NCBI GenBank assembly: GCA_937885465.1
Contig: CAKZZM010000005.1
Coordinates: forward strand, 1-8,523
DNA from: an uncultured Bacteroidales bacterium
GTDB taxonomy: Bacteria; Bacteroidota; Bacteroidia; Bacteroidales; Paludibacteraceae
DNA length: 8,523 nucleotides
Reading direction: 5' to 3'
A program made the position numbers and the translations under genes. Below the pieces are notes generated by a model, which saw only the letters and a program-made list of their open reading frames with translations, did no database searches and was not told the origin of the DNA. Positions 1 through 4,679 of the stretch are shown one piece after another. Within the stretch, counting starts at the first letter, position 1; each line of letters starts with the position of its first letter.

Positions 1-40
1 ATAGAGAAAACCTAAAATTCTCATAAAAATCAAACAGTCT

Positions 41-71
41 TTTGTAATTCCCGAAAAAAGTCGTACATTTG
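41..71 (+). promoter_or_regulatory. Bacteroidetes-type promoter for the 50-aa ORF
   Basis: TTTG at 41-44, a 19-base spacer, then TACATTTG at 64-71. This is an exact match to the Bacteroidetes housekeeping consensus TTTG-N19-21-TAnnTTTG. Transcription should start a few bases after 71, giving a leader of roughly 50 nt to the ATG at 129, with a purine-rich ribosome site AAAGGAGA at 113-120. Confidence 0.8.
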
Positions 72-128
72 CAGCCGATTAAATAGCAGTACTGTACACC
101 AACCCAAACCACAAAGGAGAACAATACC

Positions 129-281
129 ATGGCACGCCCAATTGCTGAAACACCTATTCTTTACGGTGAGAATGCTCGCCGTTTTGAGGTACGTATGAAC
201 GAGACACGCCGCGAGTCGGAAGCAGAACGTGCTGACCGTATTTCGGCTTATAACCTCATGCGCAGTTTGGTAGTCGATTGA
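129..281 (+). CDS. 50-aa small protein, probable antitoxin-like partner of a GNAT enzyme
   Basis: A 50-residue ORF starting MARPIAETPILYGENARRFE. It has a consensus promoter at 41-71 and a strong Shine-Dalgarno-like AAAGGAGA 8 bases before the ATG, which is unusual enough in Bacteroidales to support translation. The product is hydrophilic, rich in Arg and Glu, predicted helical over residues 15-45, with no signal peptide or membrane segment. From memory, small Bacteroidales proteins with a 'P-I-x-E-T-P-x-L-x-G-x-x-A-R-R-F' start commonly sit directly upstream of GNAT acetyltransferases, an arrangement resembling an antitoxin before its toxin. The next ORF starts 2 bases after this stop and looks like a broken GNAT start, which fits. 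The antitoxin role is inferred; the ORF itself is well supported. Confidence 0.75.
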   Translation: MARPIAETPILYGENARRFEVRMNETRRESEAERADRISAYNLMRSLVVD

Positions 282-283
282 TT

Positions 284-418
284 ATGAGCGAGGATTTTTA
301 TAGTCACTACCGGATTCGCCGCCTTAAAGCAGAAGAAGCAGTTGCCACATTCAACGGTTTCCTGTTATTAAGAGGACACTACCCGCCCGACACAAGCTAT
401 GTTCTTCGATTTGAATGA
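284..418 (+). pseudogene. Truncated GNAT acetyltransferase start (44 aa), probable decayed toxin
   Basis: A 44-codon ORF begins 2 bases after the preceding stop, consistent with translational coupling. Its first 20 residues (MSEDFYSHYRIRRLKAEEAV) followed by ATFNG resemble the N-terminus of Bacteroidales GNAT N-acetyltransferases, where 'YrIRrL...e.v..F.cgd.dLN.Fl' leads into the fold. Here the sequence diverges after ATFNG and stops at 418, whereas a GNAT domain needs about 150 residues with the acetyl-CoA loop (R/Q-x-x-G-x-G/A). No such motif is found downstream in any frame I could read. I infer a deletion or frameshift that removed the catalytic part, leaving an orphan upstream partner. 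It could instead be a genuine 44-aa peptide; the GNAT assignment rests on a short stretch. Confidence 0.5.
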
Positions 419-423
419 TATAG

Positions 424-534
424 AAAAATCAATATAAAATTAAAACCGCCTATGACCTGAAGCAATACAGCCGCACCGAGAATGTTCGGTGGACATTCGA
501 AGGAGTCAGTGCGGCGCGCGAGTTTGCAGAGTAA
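424..534 (+). pseudogene. Start-less ORF remnant, unrecognised
   Basis: An open frame of 36 codons lies between TAG at 421-423 and TAA at 532-534, with no ATG, GTG or TTG start. It reads ...KTAYDLKQYSRTENVRWTFE... and ends ...SAAREFAE. Composition and codon choice (CGC, ACC, GAG) look protein-like and resemble the preceding small ORFs, while the A/T-rich joint at 419-452 looks like a deletion scar. I do not recognise the family. It may be the 3' end of the gene whose 5' part is the GNAT-like fragment, or an unrelated gene tail. Confidence 0.35.
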
Positions 535-636
535 TCATAAAATTCATTACCCGCATCAACAGCCGATGCAACGACATAGACGAACATACATCAATACACG
601 TCGCTTACCGACGTAAAACAGAAGGACATATTTTAT

Positions 637-659
637 AGCGTTTGCTAACGCTTGTTTTT
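637..659 (+). terminator. Terminator-like hairpin with T-rich tail
   Basis: AGCGTT (637-642), loop TGCT, AACGCT (647-652), then TGTTTTTG. The 6-bp stem with a T-rich tail has the form of an intrinsic terminator for the plus strand and could close the small transcript from 41-71. The stem is short, and similar palindromes are common Bacteroidales repeats, so a repeat origin is possible. Confidence 0.45.
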
Positions 660-661
660 GA

Positions 662-843
662 CTGATTGAAACGTAGGAAATTTCAATAAGTTGTAATTCA
701 AGAACAGGTAGTAGTAGATGCTCATGAGCGTATCTTACGCTCACGTGTATCGCATAAGATACACGTGTAGCGATTATATACGCCACGTGGGTTTCTATAT
801 TGCTTATTCAATTACAACAGGTTTTTCCTACGACCTCAATCAG
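662..843. repeat. Imperfect inverted repeat, ~40-bp arms, enclosing two palindromes
   Basis: Left arm 662-704 and right arm 804-843 pair in three blocks: CTGATTGA (662-669) with TCAATCAG (836-843), CGTAGGAAA (672-680) with TTTCCTACG (824-832), and GTTGTAATT (690-698) with AATTACAAC (810-818). The spacers between blocks differ in length by 1 and 4 bases. The roughly 100-base centre holds two perfect hairpins. The arrangement suggests a degenerate terminal-inverted-repeat (MITE-like) element or a large folded RNA; the sequence alone does not decide. Confidence 0.55.
725..767. repeat. Two adjoining perfect hairpins
   Basis: TGAGCGTA (725-732), loop TCT, TACGCTCA (736-743) is directly joined to CACGTGTATC (742-751), loop GCATAA, GATACACGTG (758-767). 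These are 8-bp and 10-bp perfect stems that share two bases (742-743), so both cannot fully form on one strand, which would allow a switch-like choice. Neither is followed by a T run. Confidence 0.7.
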
Positions 844-881
844 CGGATAAGTAATAAAAAGAAGAAATCCGCGTTTTTTTT
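843..881 (+). terminator. Terminator-like hairpin followed by T8
   Basis: GCGGAT (843-848) pairs with ATCCGC (867-872), followed by G and eight T residues (874-881). Stem plus T tract is the intrinsic-terminator form on the plus strand, though the 18-base A/G-rich loop is long. No gene ends immediately upstream; it may end read-through from the small genes at 129-418 or insulate the next region. Confidence 0.45.
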
Positions 882-1059
882 GATTATAGGGAGTACAGTC
901 CCCATCATGACAACGATTTCGCAATTGCCAAATATCTGGCAAACGCTATCTATGTTATGGTGGGGATTTTTTTGTTATAAGGTAACTGTTGATGAAATGA
1001 ATAGATTGAAAGACATAATACATAAGCATTTTCACTTGTGACTTGTATGATGCAGAAAG

Positions 1060-1166
1060 GCACTTGCTCTGTCGTGAATATTGTCTATGGGTTTTCGTCC
1101 AGTTATATTCCCGAGGTGCAAGGTATTCCGTCCCATGAAACACGGGGACAGCGACGGAGCAAGTGC
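1060..1166. repeat. Long-range inverted repeat, 15-bp arms, 77-base loop
   Basis: GCACTTGCTCTGTCG (1060-1074) and CGACGGAGCAAGTGC (1152-1166) are complementary at 14 of 15 positions, and the one mismatch becomes a U-G pair in plus-strand RNA. The GC-richer enclosed segment (1075-1151) contains a possible inner CCCG/CGGG pairing. Such a long stem far from any coding frame points to a structured transcript or a mobile repeat. I cannot assign it to a known RNA family. Confidence 0.55.
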
Positions 1167-1197
1167 TGAGTATGTGAAGAAAAGTGAAAAAGGAAAG

Positions 1198-1260
1198 GTG
1201 AAAAGTGAAAAGTGAAAGGTGAAAAGTGAAAGGTGAAAAGTGAAAGGTAAAGGGTGATGG
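1198..1260. repeat. Heptanucleotide tandem array (GTGAAAR)
   Basis: Seven consecutive copies of GTGAAAA or GTGAAAG run from 1198 to 1246, followed by the degenerate copies GTAAAGG and GTGATGG to 1260. A looser purine-rich prelude starts near 1174. A 7-base unit is not codon-periodic, so it is not coding; the minus-strand open frame through it gives only a low-complexity Phe/Ser/His repeat. Copy number is likely to vary between strains. Confidence 0.8.
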
Positions 1261-1266
1261 TGAGGT

Positions 1267-1291
1267 AGAGACGGTGTTCTCCACCGTCTCT
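1267..1291. repeat. Perfect 10-bp hairpin
   Basis: AGAGACGGTG (1267-1276), loop TTCTC, CACCGTCTCT (1282-1291). A strong GC-rich stem immediately after the heptamer array, without a T tract, so it is not a simple terminator. It may be an RNA-stabilising or transcription-pausing element, or the end of a repeated intergenic unit that includes the array. Confidence 0.7.
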
Positions 1292-1313
1292 TGAGGAAAT
1301 AACATCACATTAA

Positions 1314-1329
1314 CAAAAGTAAACTTTTG
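1314..1329. promoter_or_regulatory. Operator-like 16-bp dyad
   Basis: CAAAAGT-AA-ACTTTTG is a perfect 7-bp dyad with a 2-base centre, about 95 bases upstream of the putative -7 box of the polysaccharide operon. Its size and symmetry suit a dimeric regulator. It could also be a chance A/T palindrome. Confidence 0.4.
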
Positions 1330-1358
1330 ACAACATAGATAAAACATTCATTTCCTAT

Positions 1359-1477
1359 AGGGATACTTAACGGATACCGAACGGATAAGCAAACCTTGAT
1401 GTAACATGAATCTTAACATTAGTACATTTGACGAATGTTAATAATGTCTATCCTCTCGTATCTGTCCCGTATCTCTC
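1359..1477. promoter_or_regulatory. Phased 11-bp direct repeats with inverted counterparts around the operon promoter
   Basis: Three tandem 11-mers run from 1359 to 1391: AGGGATACTTA, ACGGATACCGA, ACGGATAAGCA. Downstream, the same motif recurs inverted: CTATCC (1448-1453), CGTATCT (1457-1463) and CGTATCT (1468-1474), at 10-11-bp spacing. Aligned as inverted repeats the arms match over most of about 32 bases with one gap. An 11-bp period places the motif on one helix face, as expected for cooperative binding of a regulator to GGATAC half-sites. The arms flank a Bacteroidetes -7 box at 1423-1430, so a switchable promoter is also conceivable. Confidence 0.6.
1413..1441 (+). promoter_or_regulatory. 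Putative operon promoter -7 box inside a dyad
   Basis: TACATTTG at 1423-1430 matches the Bacteroidetes -7 consensus TAnnTTTG. No TTTG lies at the usual 19-21-base distance; the nearest is CTTG at 1395-1398, with a 24-base gap. The box sits in the 13-base loop of a perfect 8-bp dyad, TTAACATT (1413-1420) and AATGTTAA (1434-1441). A weak -33 with flanking repeats suggests dependence on an activator, or a repressor that occludes the dyad. The predicted leader to the ATG at 1522 is about 85-90 nt. Confidence 0.5.
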
Positions 1478-1521
1478 TTGTAAGTGAGGCGTGATTAACG
1501 GCAACTATAGAAATAGAAACA

Positions 1522-3756
1522 ATGACCAAAGCCAATAACATAAATCTTGCAACACCCGATACATGCACAGGTTGTGCAGCATGCGTATCCGTTTGTCCGA
1601 CAGGAAGCATCTCTATGCGTGAAGATAGAGAGGGCTTCTTGCAACCGCATATTGACAAAAAGACCTGCATCGGCTGTCATAAATGCGAGAAAACCTGCCC
1701 GATACTGAATCCTATCCATATACCGACCGACTTCGAGACACAGGCATACGCAGCAATCAACAAAGACGAGGAAGTGCGTATGCGTAGTAGCAGCGGCGGT
1801 ATGTTCCATGCCTTAGCCAAATGGACGATAGAACAGGGCGGAGTGGTATTCGGCGCACGGTTCAATGATCAGTGGGATGTAGTGCATGATTACACGGAAA
1901 CGATAGAAGGCATTGAGCCTTTTATGCGCAGCAAGTATGTGCAGAGTCGTGTTGGGGATACTTATAAGCAGGCGAAAGCATTTTTGGAACAGGGCAGATG
2001 GGTACTCTATTCCGGCACTCCTTGTCAGATAGGCGGACTGCATCAATACTTGGGAAAAGATTATGAAAGGCTTATCATGGTCGATTTGATTTGTCATGGC
2101 GTTCCGAGTCCGGGAGTATGGAGAAAGTATTTGAAAGAGACAATAAAAGGTGATACATTATTAGATTTTAATTTCAGGGACAAGAAAGATGGATGGAAGG
2201 AATTCCAATGCGTTACTACTACTACTACTACTACTACTACGCGGCGCGAGCAACAAATGGCGAATACCTTCTTTAGAGGATTCCTGAAAAATGTATATCT
2301 GAGAAAGAGTTGCTATTCATGCGCGTTTATCGGTATAGATCGTATAAGCGACATTACTATAGCCGACTTTTGGGGTGTGGATTCCATTCGTCCTGAGATA
2401 GATGACGACAAAGGAATATCCGCTGTACTGATACATTCTCAAAAAGGGCAAAATATTATAGATGACTTGCATCCGAATACTCAACTGTGGACACAGAGTA
2501 TTGAAGATGTAATCATAAATAATAAGTCCATGGTTAAAAGTGTCCCAATGCCGACAAAACGTAGCAGGTTCTTTTTTTACAAACATTTCTTACCTTTTAA
2601 TAAATTAGGTTTTGCAATCAATACCGACTGGCTTGCAGTAAGACTTATTCGCAAATTTAAAAAATTCCGAAAGCAAATGAATCGTAAAAAGAAAATAGGG
2701 ATTGTAACAATAACAGGTTCGTCCAATTATGGTAACAAACTGCAGAATTTTGCTGTGCAGAAAATTCTTCAAGAGATGGGGTATGATGCGGAAACGATTA
2801 TTGATTTGAGGTTCAAAAAAAATCCTATGTCGTGGTTGACATATATTAAGCCCATTATGCACTATGTTACACGCATAAAATATGTGCCAAGTGCACATAA
2901 AAAAGTTCTCTCTTTTTGTTGGTGGTCAAGACATTATATTAAATGGAGTCCTATCCTTATCAGGAAAACGGAAGATGAAAAGAAATTAAATTCAAGATAT
3001 GACGGTTTTCTTGTTGGAAGCGACCAGATATGGGGACCGTATTGCCCTTGGGACTCAAGTGAGTTGGCATTTTTCACTTTTGCAGAAAGGCACAAACGCA
3101 TTGCATTTGCGCCCTCATTCGGCACGGACACTTTCCCCCCGGAGCGAATCGGGGAATATAGGGAGAGGCTAAACGGATTCAATAAATTATCAGTTCGTGA
3201 ATCAAATGGAGCAGAAATAATAAAAAGCTTAACAGGGAAGGAGGCAGAAGTTTTGGTTGATCCAACAATGGTATTAAACAGAAAGTATTGGGATGAAATA
3301 GCAGAACCTGTAAACCTCCAAGCGAAATATATACTTGTCTATACATTGGGCGAGTTGACCGGCGAATACTCCCAATATATCAATTCAATGGCTAAAGAAA
3401 ACGGGTACAAAATAATTGACCTAATGAAAGACAACTGTTTTTCTACTGGACATCCGGGAACATTCGTAGGTTTAATCAAAAACGCCAATTATATAGTGAC
3501 AGATTCTTTTCACGGGAGTGTATTCGCCATGATATATCATAAACCATTGGTCATGTTGCGCAGAAAGGGAAATGAAAATGCGATGTTTACCCGTTTGGAA
3601 AATCTGATGAGTCTATTTCAATTAGAACCTGATGTGAAAAAAAGCAGTGATAAAATCTATTTTCTTAAAACAGACTGGAAATCAGTTGATACCATTATGG
3701 AACGAGAGAAACAGAAATCATTAAATTATCTTAAGTCAGCACTGGCACTTATTTAA
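1522..3756 (+). CDS. Fusion: 2x[4Fe-4S]/FrhB-like F420-dehydrogenase-beta domain + polysaccharide pyruvyl transferase
   Basis: A 744-residue protein made of two units usually encoded by adjacent genes. Residues 15-60 hold two ferredoxin clusters (C15, C18, C21, C25; C49, C52, C55, C59). About 68-350 is a coenzyme-F420 hydrogenase/dehydrogenase beta-type region, with the conserved patterns SSGG, SKYVQS, SGTPCQ, CHGVPSP and SCYSC. From about M386 the protein is a polysaccharide pyruvyl transferase (PF04230 type): TGSSNYGN near 398, GSDQIW at 499-504, DPTMVL and TDSFHG at 660-665. Family knowledge places both in cell-surface polysaccharide synthesis: the C-terminus would add a pyruvyl ketal to a sugar, and the N-terminus would be a flavin/Fe-S oxidoreductase of unproven substrate. 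It is cytoplasmic, with no signal or membrane segment. In-frame stops exclude an earlier start. The neighbouring GT32 gene follows after 14 bases. A Thr9 tract interrupts residues 232-240. Confidence 0.93.
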   Translation: MTKANNINLATPDTCTGCAACVSVCPTGSISMREDREGFLQPHIDKKTCIGCHKCEKTCPILNPIHIPTDFETQAYAAINKDEEVRMRSSSGGMFHALAKWTIEQGGVVFGARFNDQWDVVHDYTETIEGIEPFMRSKYVQSRVGDTYKQAKAFLEQGRWVLYSGTPCQIGGLHQYLGKDYERLIMVDLICHGVPSPGVWRKYLKETIKGDTLLDFNFRDKKDGWKEFQCVTTTTTTTTTRREQQMANTFFRGFLKNVYLRKSCYSCAFIGIDRISDITIADFWGVDSIRPEIDDDKGISAVLIHSQKGQNIIDDLHPNTQLWTQSIEDVIINNKSMVKSVPMPTKRSRFFFYKHFLPFNKLGFAINTDWLAVRLIRKFKKFRKQMNRKKKIGIVTITGSSNYGNKLQNFAVQKILQEMGYDAETIIDLRFKKNPMSWLTYIKPIMHYVTRIKYVPSAHKKVLSFCWWSRHYIKWSPILIRKTEDEKKLNSRYDGFLVGSDQIWGPYCPWDSSELAFFTFAERHKRIAFAPSFGTDTFPPERIGEYRERLNGFNKLSVRESNGAEIIKSLTGKEAEVLVDPTMVLNRKYWDEIAEPVNLQAKYILVYTLGELTGEYSQYINSMAKENGYKIIDLMKDNCFSTGHPGTFVGLIKNANYIVTDSFHGSVFAMIYHKPLVMLRRKGNENAMFTRLENLMSLFQLEPDVKKSSDKIYFLKTDWKSVDTIMEREKQKSLNYLKSALALI
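2214..2240 (+). repeat. (TAC)9 trinucleotide microsatellite in coding sequence
   Basis: Nine perfect TAC units, read in frame as eight ACT codons plus ACG, giving Thr232-Thr240 between 'GWKEFQCV' and 'RREQQ' of the FrhB-like domain. The tract lies in a loop before the conserved 'LRKSCYSC' segment. Slippage would change the Thr count without shifting the frame. Confidence 0.9.
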
Positions 3757-3770
3757 TTACGAAAAATCAA

Positions 3771-4547
3771 ATGATACCCAAAATCATACATTACTGTTGG
3801 TACGGACGGGGAAAACTATCCTCGGAGATAGAGATGTGCATTGCTTCGTGGAAACGCTACTGCCCTGACTACGAGATTAAGCGTTGGGACGAGGATAATT
3901 CCCCGATGGATATACCATGGATACATGATGCCTATAAACATCAGAAATATGCTTTTGTCGCAGACTATATGCGGTTCTATGCCCTTTTCCACGAAGGCGG
4001 TGTCTATATGGACACGGATATGCTGCTTGTCAAACCGATAGATAAGTTCCTCAAAGACGGTTTGTTCTTGGGACGGGAAGACCAATATAATGCATCAATG
4101 GGAATTATTGGAACAGAGCCAATGAGCGACTTTGCAAAGATGTGTCTTGACTTTTATGATAACCAAAAATTCAACATGGTTGCCCCGCCAATCATAACGC
4201 GTTTTATCACTCCGCGATTGTTCGAATATGGTTTTACGGAAGAAGATACGACGCAACACCTGACGAACGGATTAGTGGTATATAAGAGTGATTATTTCTA
4301 TCCCATCCATTACACGCAGGAGTTTCAGTTGGAAGATGTGATGAGTTATGCCAAGCCGGACACGTATGGCATTCACCTATGGAACAAGTCATGGACGGAC
4401 GAACTGCAACTATTGGGCAACGGCAAATACAAACAAGGTTTTCATTTAGTTTGGGAGCGTTTCAAACGCACACCTGTCTTGCCCTTACGTTATTGGATGA
4501 AAGTGATAAAGTATTTCGGTAATTACATAGGCATATGGAAAAGATAA
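3771..4547 (+). CDS. GT32-family glycosyltransferase (Gly_transf_sug / OCH1-like)
   Basis: A 258-residue GT-A type sugar transferase, probably using a nucleotide sugar in the cytoplasm to extend a lipid-linked surface polysaccharide. It opens IPKIIHYCWYG (residues 2-12), the classic start of bacterial GT32 capsular enzymes. SW..Y.PDYEI..WDE.N spans 26-43, VADYMRFY covers 63-70, and EGGVYMDTDMLL (75-86) carries the metal-binding DTD at 81-83. The length matches the family and there are no membrane segments. It starts 14 bases after the fusion gene, so it shares its transcript. Its last 13 bases overlap the ATG of a GT2 stub at 4535, the sign of an older translational coupling. Donor and acceptor sugars cannot be read from the sequence. 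Confidence 0.93.
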   Translation: MIPKIIHYCWYGRGKLSSEIEMCIASWKRYCPDYEIKRWDEDNSPMDIPWIHDAYKHQKYAFVADYMRFYALFHEGGVYMDTDMLLVKPIDKFLKDGLFLGREDQYNASMGIIGTEPMSDFAKMCLDFYDNQKFNMVAPPIITRFITPRLFEYGFTEEDTTQHLTNGLVVYKSDYFYPIHYTQEFQLEDVMSYAKPDTYGIHLWNKSWTDELQLLGNGKYKQGFHLVWERFKRTPVLPLRYWMKVIKYFGNYIGIWKR

Positions 4548-4603
4548 ACCAACCTATCCACATCGTCATGACCCCGACACGCAATGAAGCGTGGGTAATA
4601 TAA
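4535..4603 (+). pseudogene. 22-codon stub of a GT2 glycosyltransferase gene
   Basis: ATG at 4535 overlaps the GT32 stop by 13 bases and opens a frame MEKINQPIHIVMTPTRNEAW-VI that ends at TAA 4601-4603. Residues 6-22 are identical to residues 3-19 of the intact GT2 at 6220. The two DNA segments (4550-4600 and 6226-6276) differ at 4 of 51 bases, all at synonymous third positions. It is the front end of a GT2 gene cut off where the ATPase cassette begins. Whether it is the original start of the downstream gene or the remnant of a separate tandem paralogue cannot be decided here. Confidence 0.85.
4550..4600 (+). repeat. Direct repeat, left copy (GT2 5' end)
   Basis: A 51-base segment matching 6226-6276 at 47 positions, with an uninterrupted identical core of 29 bases (4568-4596 and 6244-6272, beginning ATGACCCCGACACG). 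The copies are 1676 bp apart and frame the ATPase cassette. Confidence 0.9.
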
Positions 4604-4638
4604 AACAAAATAAAAACAACCGACATTGTTGCCGGTTG
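4604..4638 (-). terminator. Intrinsic terminator of the ATPase gene
   Basis: Read on the minus strand, CAACCG (4638-4633), a 10-base loop and CGGTTG (4622-4617) are followed at once by TTTTTATTTTGTTTTA (4616-4601). This is a 6-bp stem with a long T-rich tail, about 40 bases past the ATPase stop. On the plus strand there is no T tract, so rightward polysaccharide transcripts would not be stopped here. Confidence 0.75.
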
Positions 4639-4660
4639 CATAACATAAACGATCTTTGAC

Positions 4661-4674
4661 ATAGTGACAGACAA
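4661..4674 (+). repeat. Inverted repeat, left end of ATPase cassette
   Basis: ATAGTGACAGACAA lies 6 bases beyond the ATPase stop codon. It is a perfect 14-bp match to the reverse complement of 6162-6175; identity ends on both sides. Confidence 0.8.
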
Positions 4675-4679
4675 AGGGA

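Larger units (their letters stand above)
535..1521. other. Gene-poor, palindrome-rich intergenic block
   Basis: Nearly 1 kb without a convincing gene. Open frames on both strands here are short, lack ribosome sites and run through hairpins, poly-T runs or heptamer repeats, so I treat them as chance. The content is structural: hairpins at 637-652 and 843-872, nested inverted repeats at 662-843, a 15-bp long-range inverted repeat at 1060-1166, a GTGAAAR array at 1198-1260, a 10-bp hairpin at 1267-1291, and the operon control region at 1314-1477. No function is evident in 535-636, 882-1059 or 1478-1521. Confidence 0.6.

Noticed and set aside
556..786. 76-aa minus-strand open frame
   Set aside because: It starts within a palindrome region, has no promoter or ribosome site, and overlaps several hairpins.
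718..1041. 107-aa plus-strand open frame
   Set aside because: It runs through both arms of hairpin 742-767 and the T8 terminator-like element (coding KKKKSAFFLIIG), has no ribosome site and has unlikely composition.
955..1347. 130-aa minus-strand open frame
   Set aside because: Its centre is the GTGAAAR array translated as Phe/Ser/His repeats; the rest crosses the 1060-1166 inverted repeat. I consider it non-coding, although its C-terminal part may be a conserved repeat element.
1495..1865. Minus-strand open frames overlapping the start of the fusion gene, including a Cys-rich one
   Set aside because: They are antisense shadows of the ferredoxin-type cysteine motifs on the plus strand, without ribosome sites.
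2214..2240. CRISPR-like or coding tandem domain
   Set aside because: The repeat is a simple (TAC)9 microsatellite with no spacers; no CRISPR array is present in the window.
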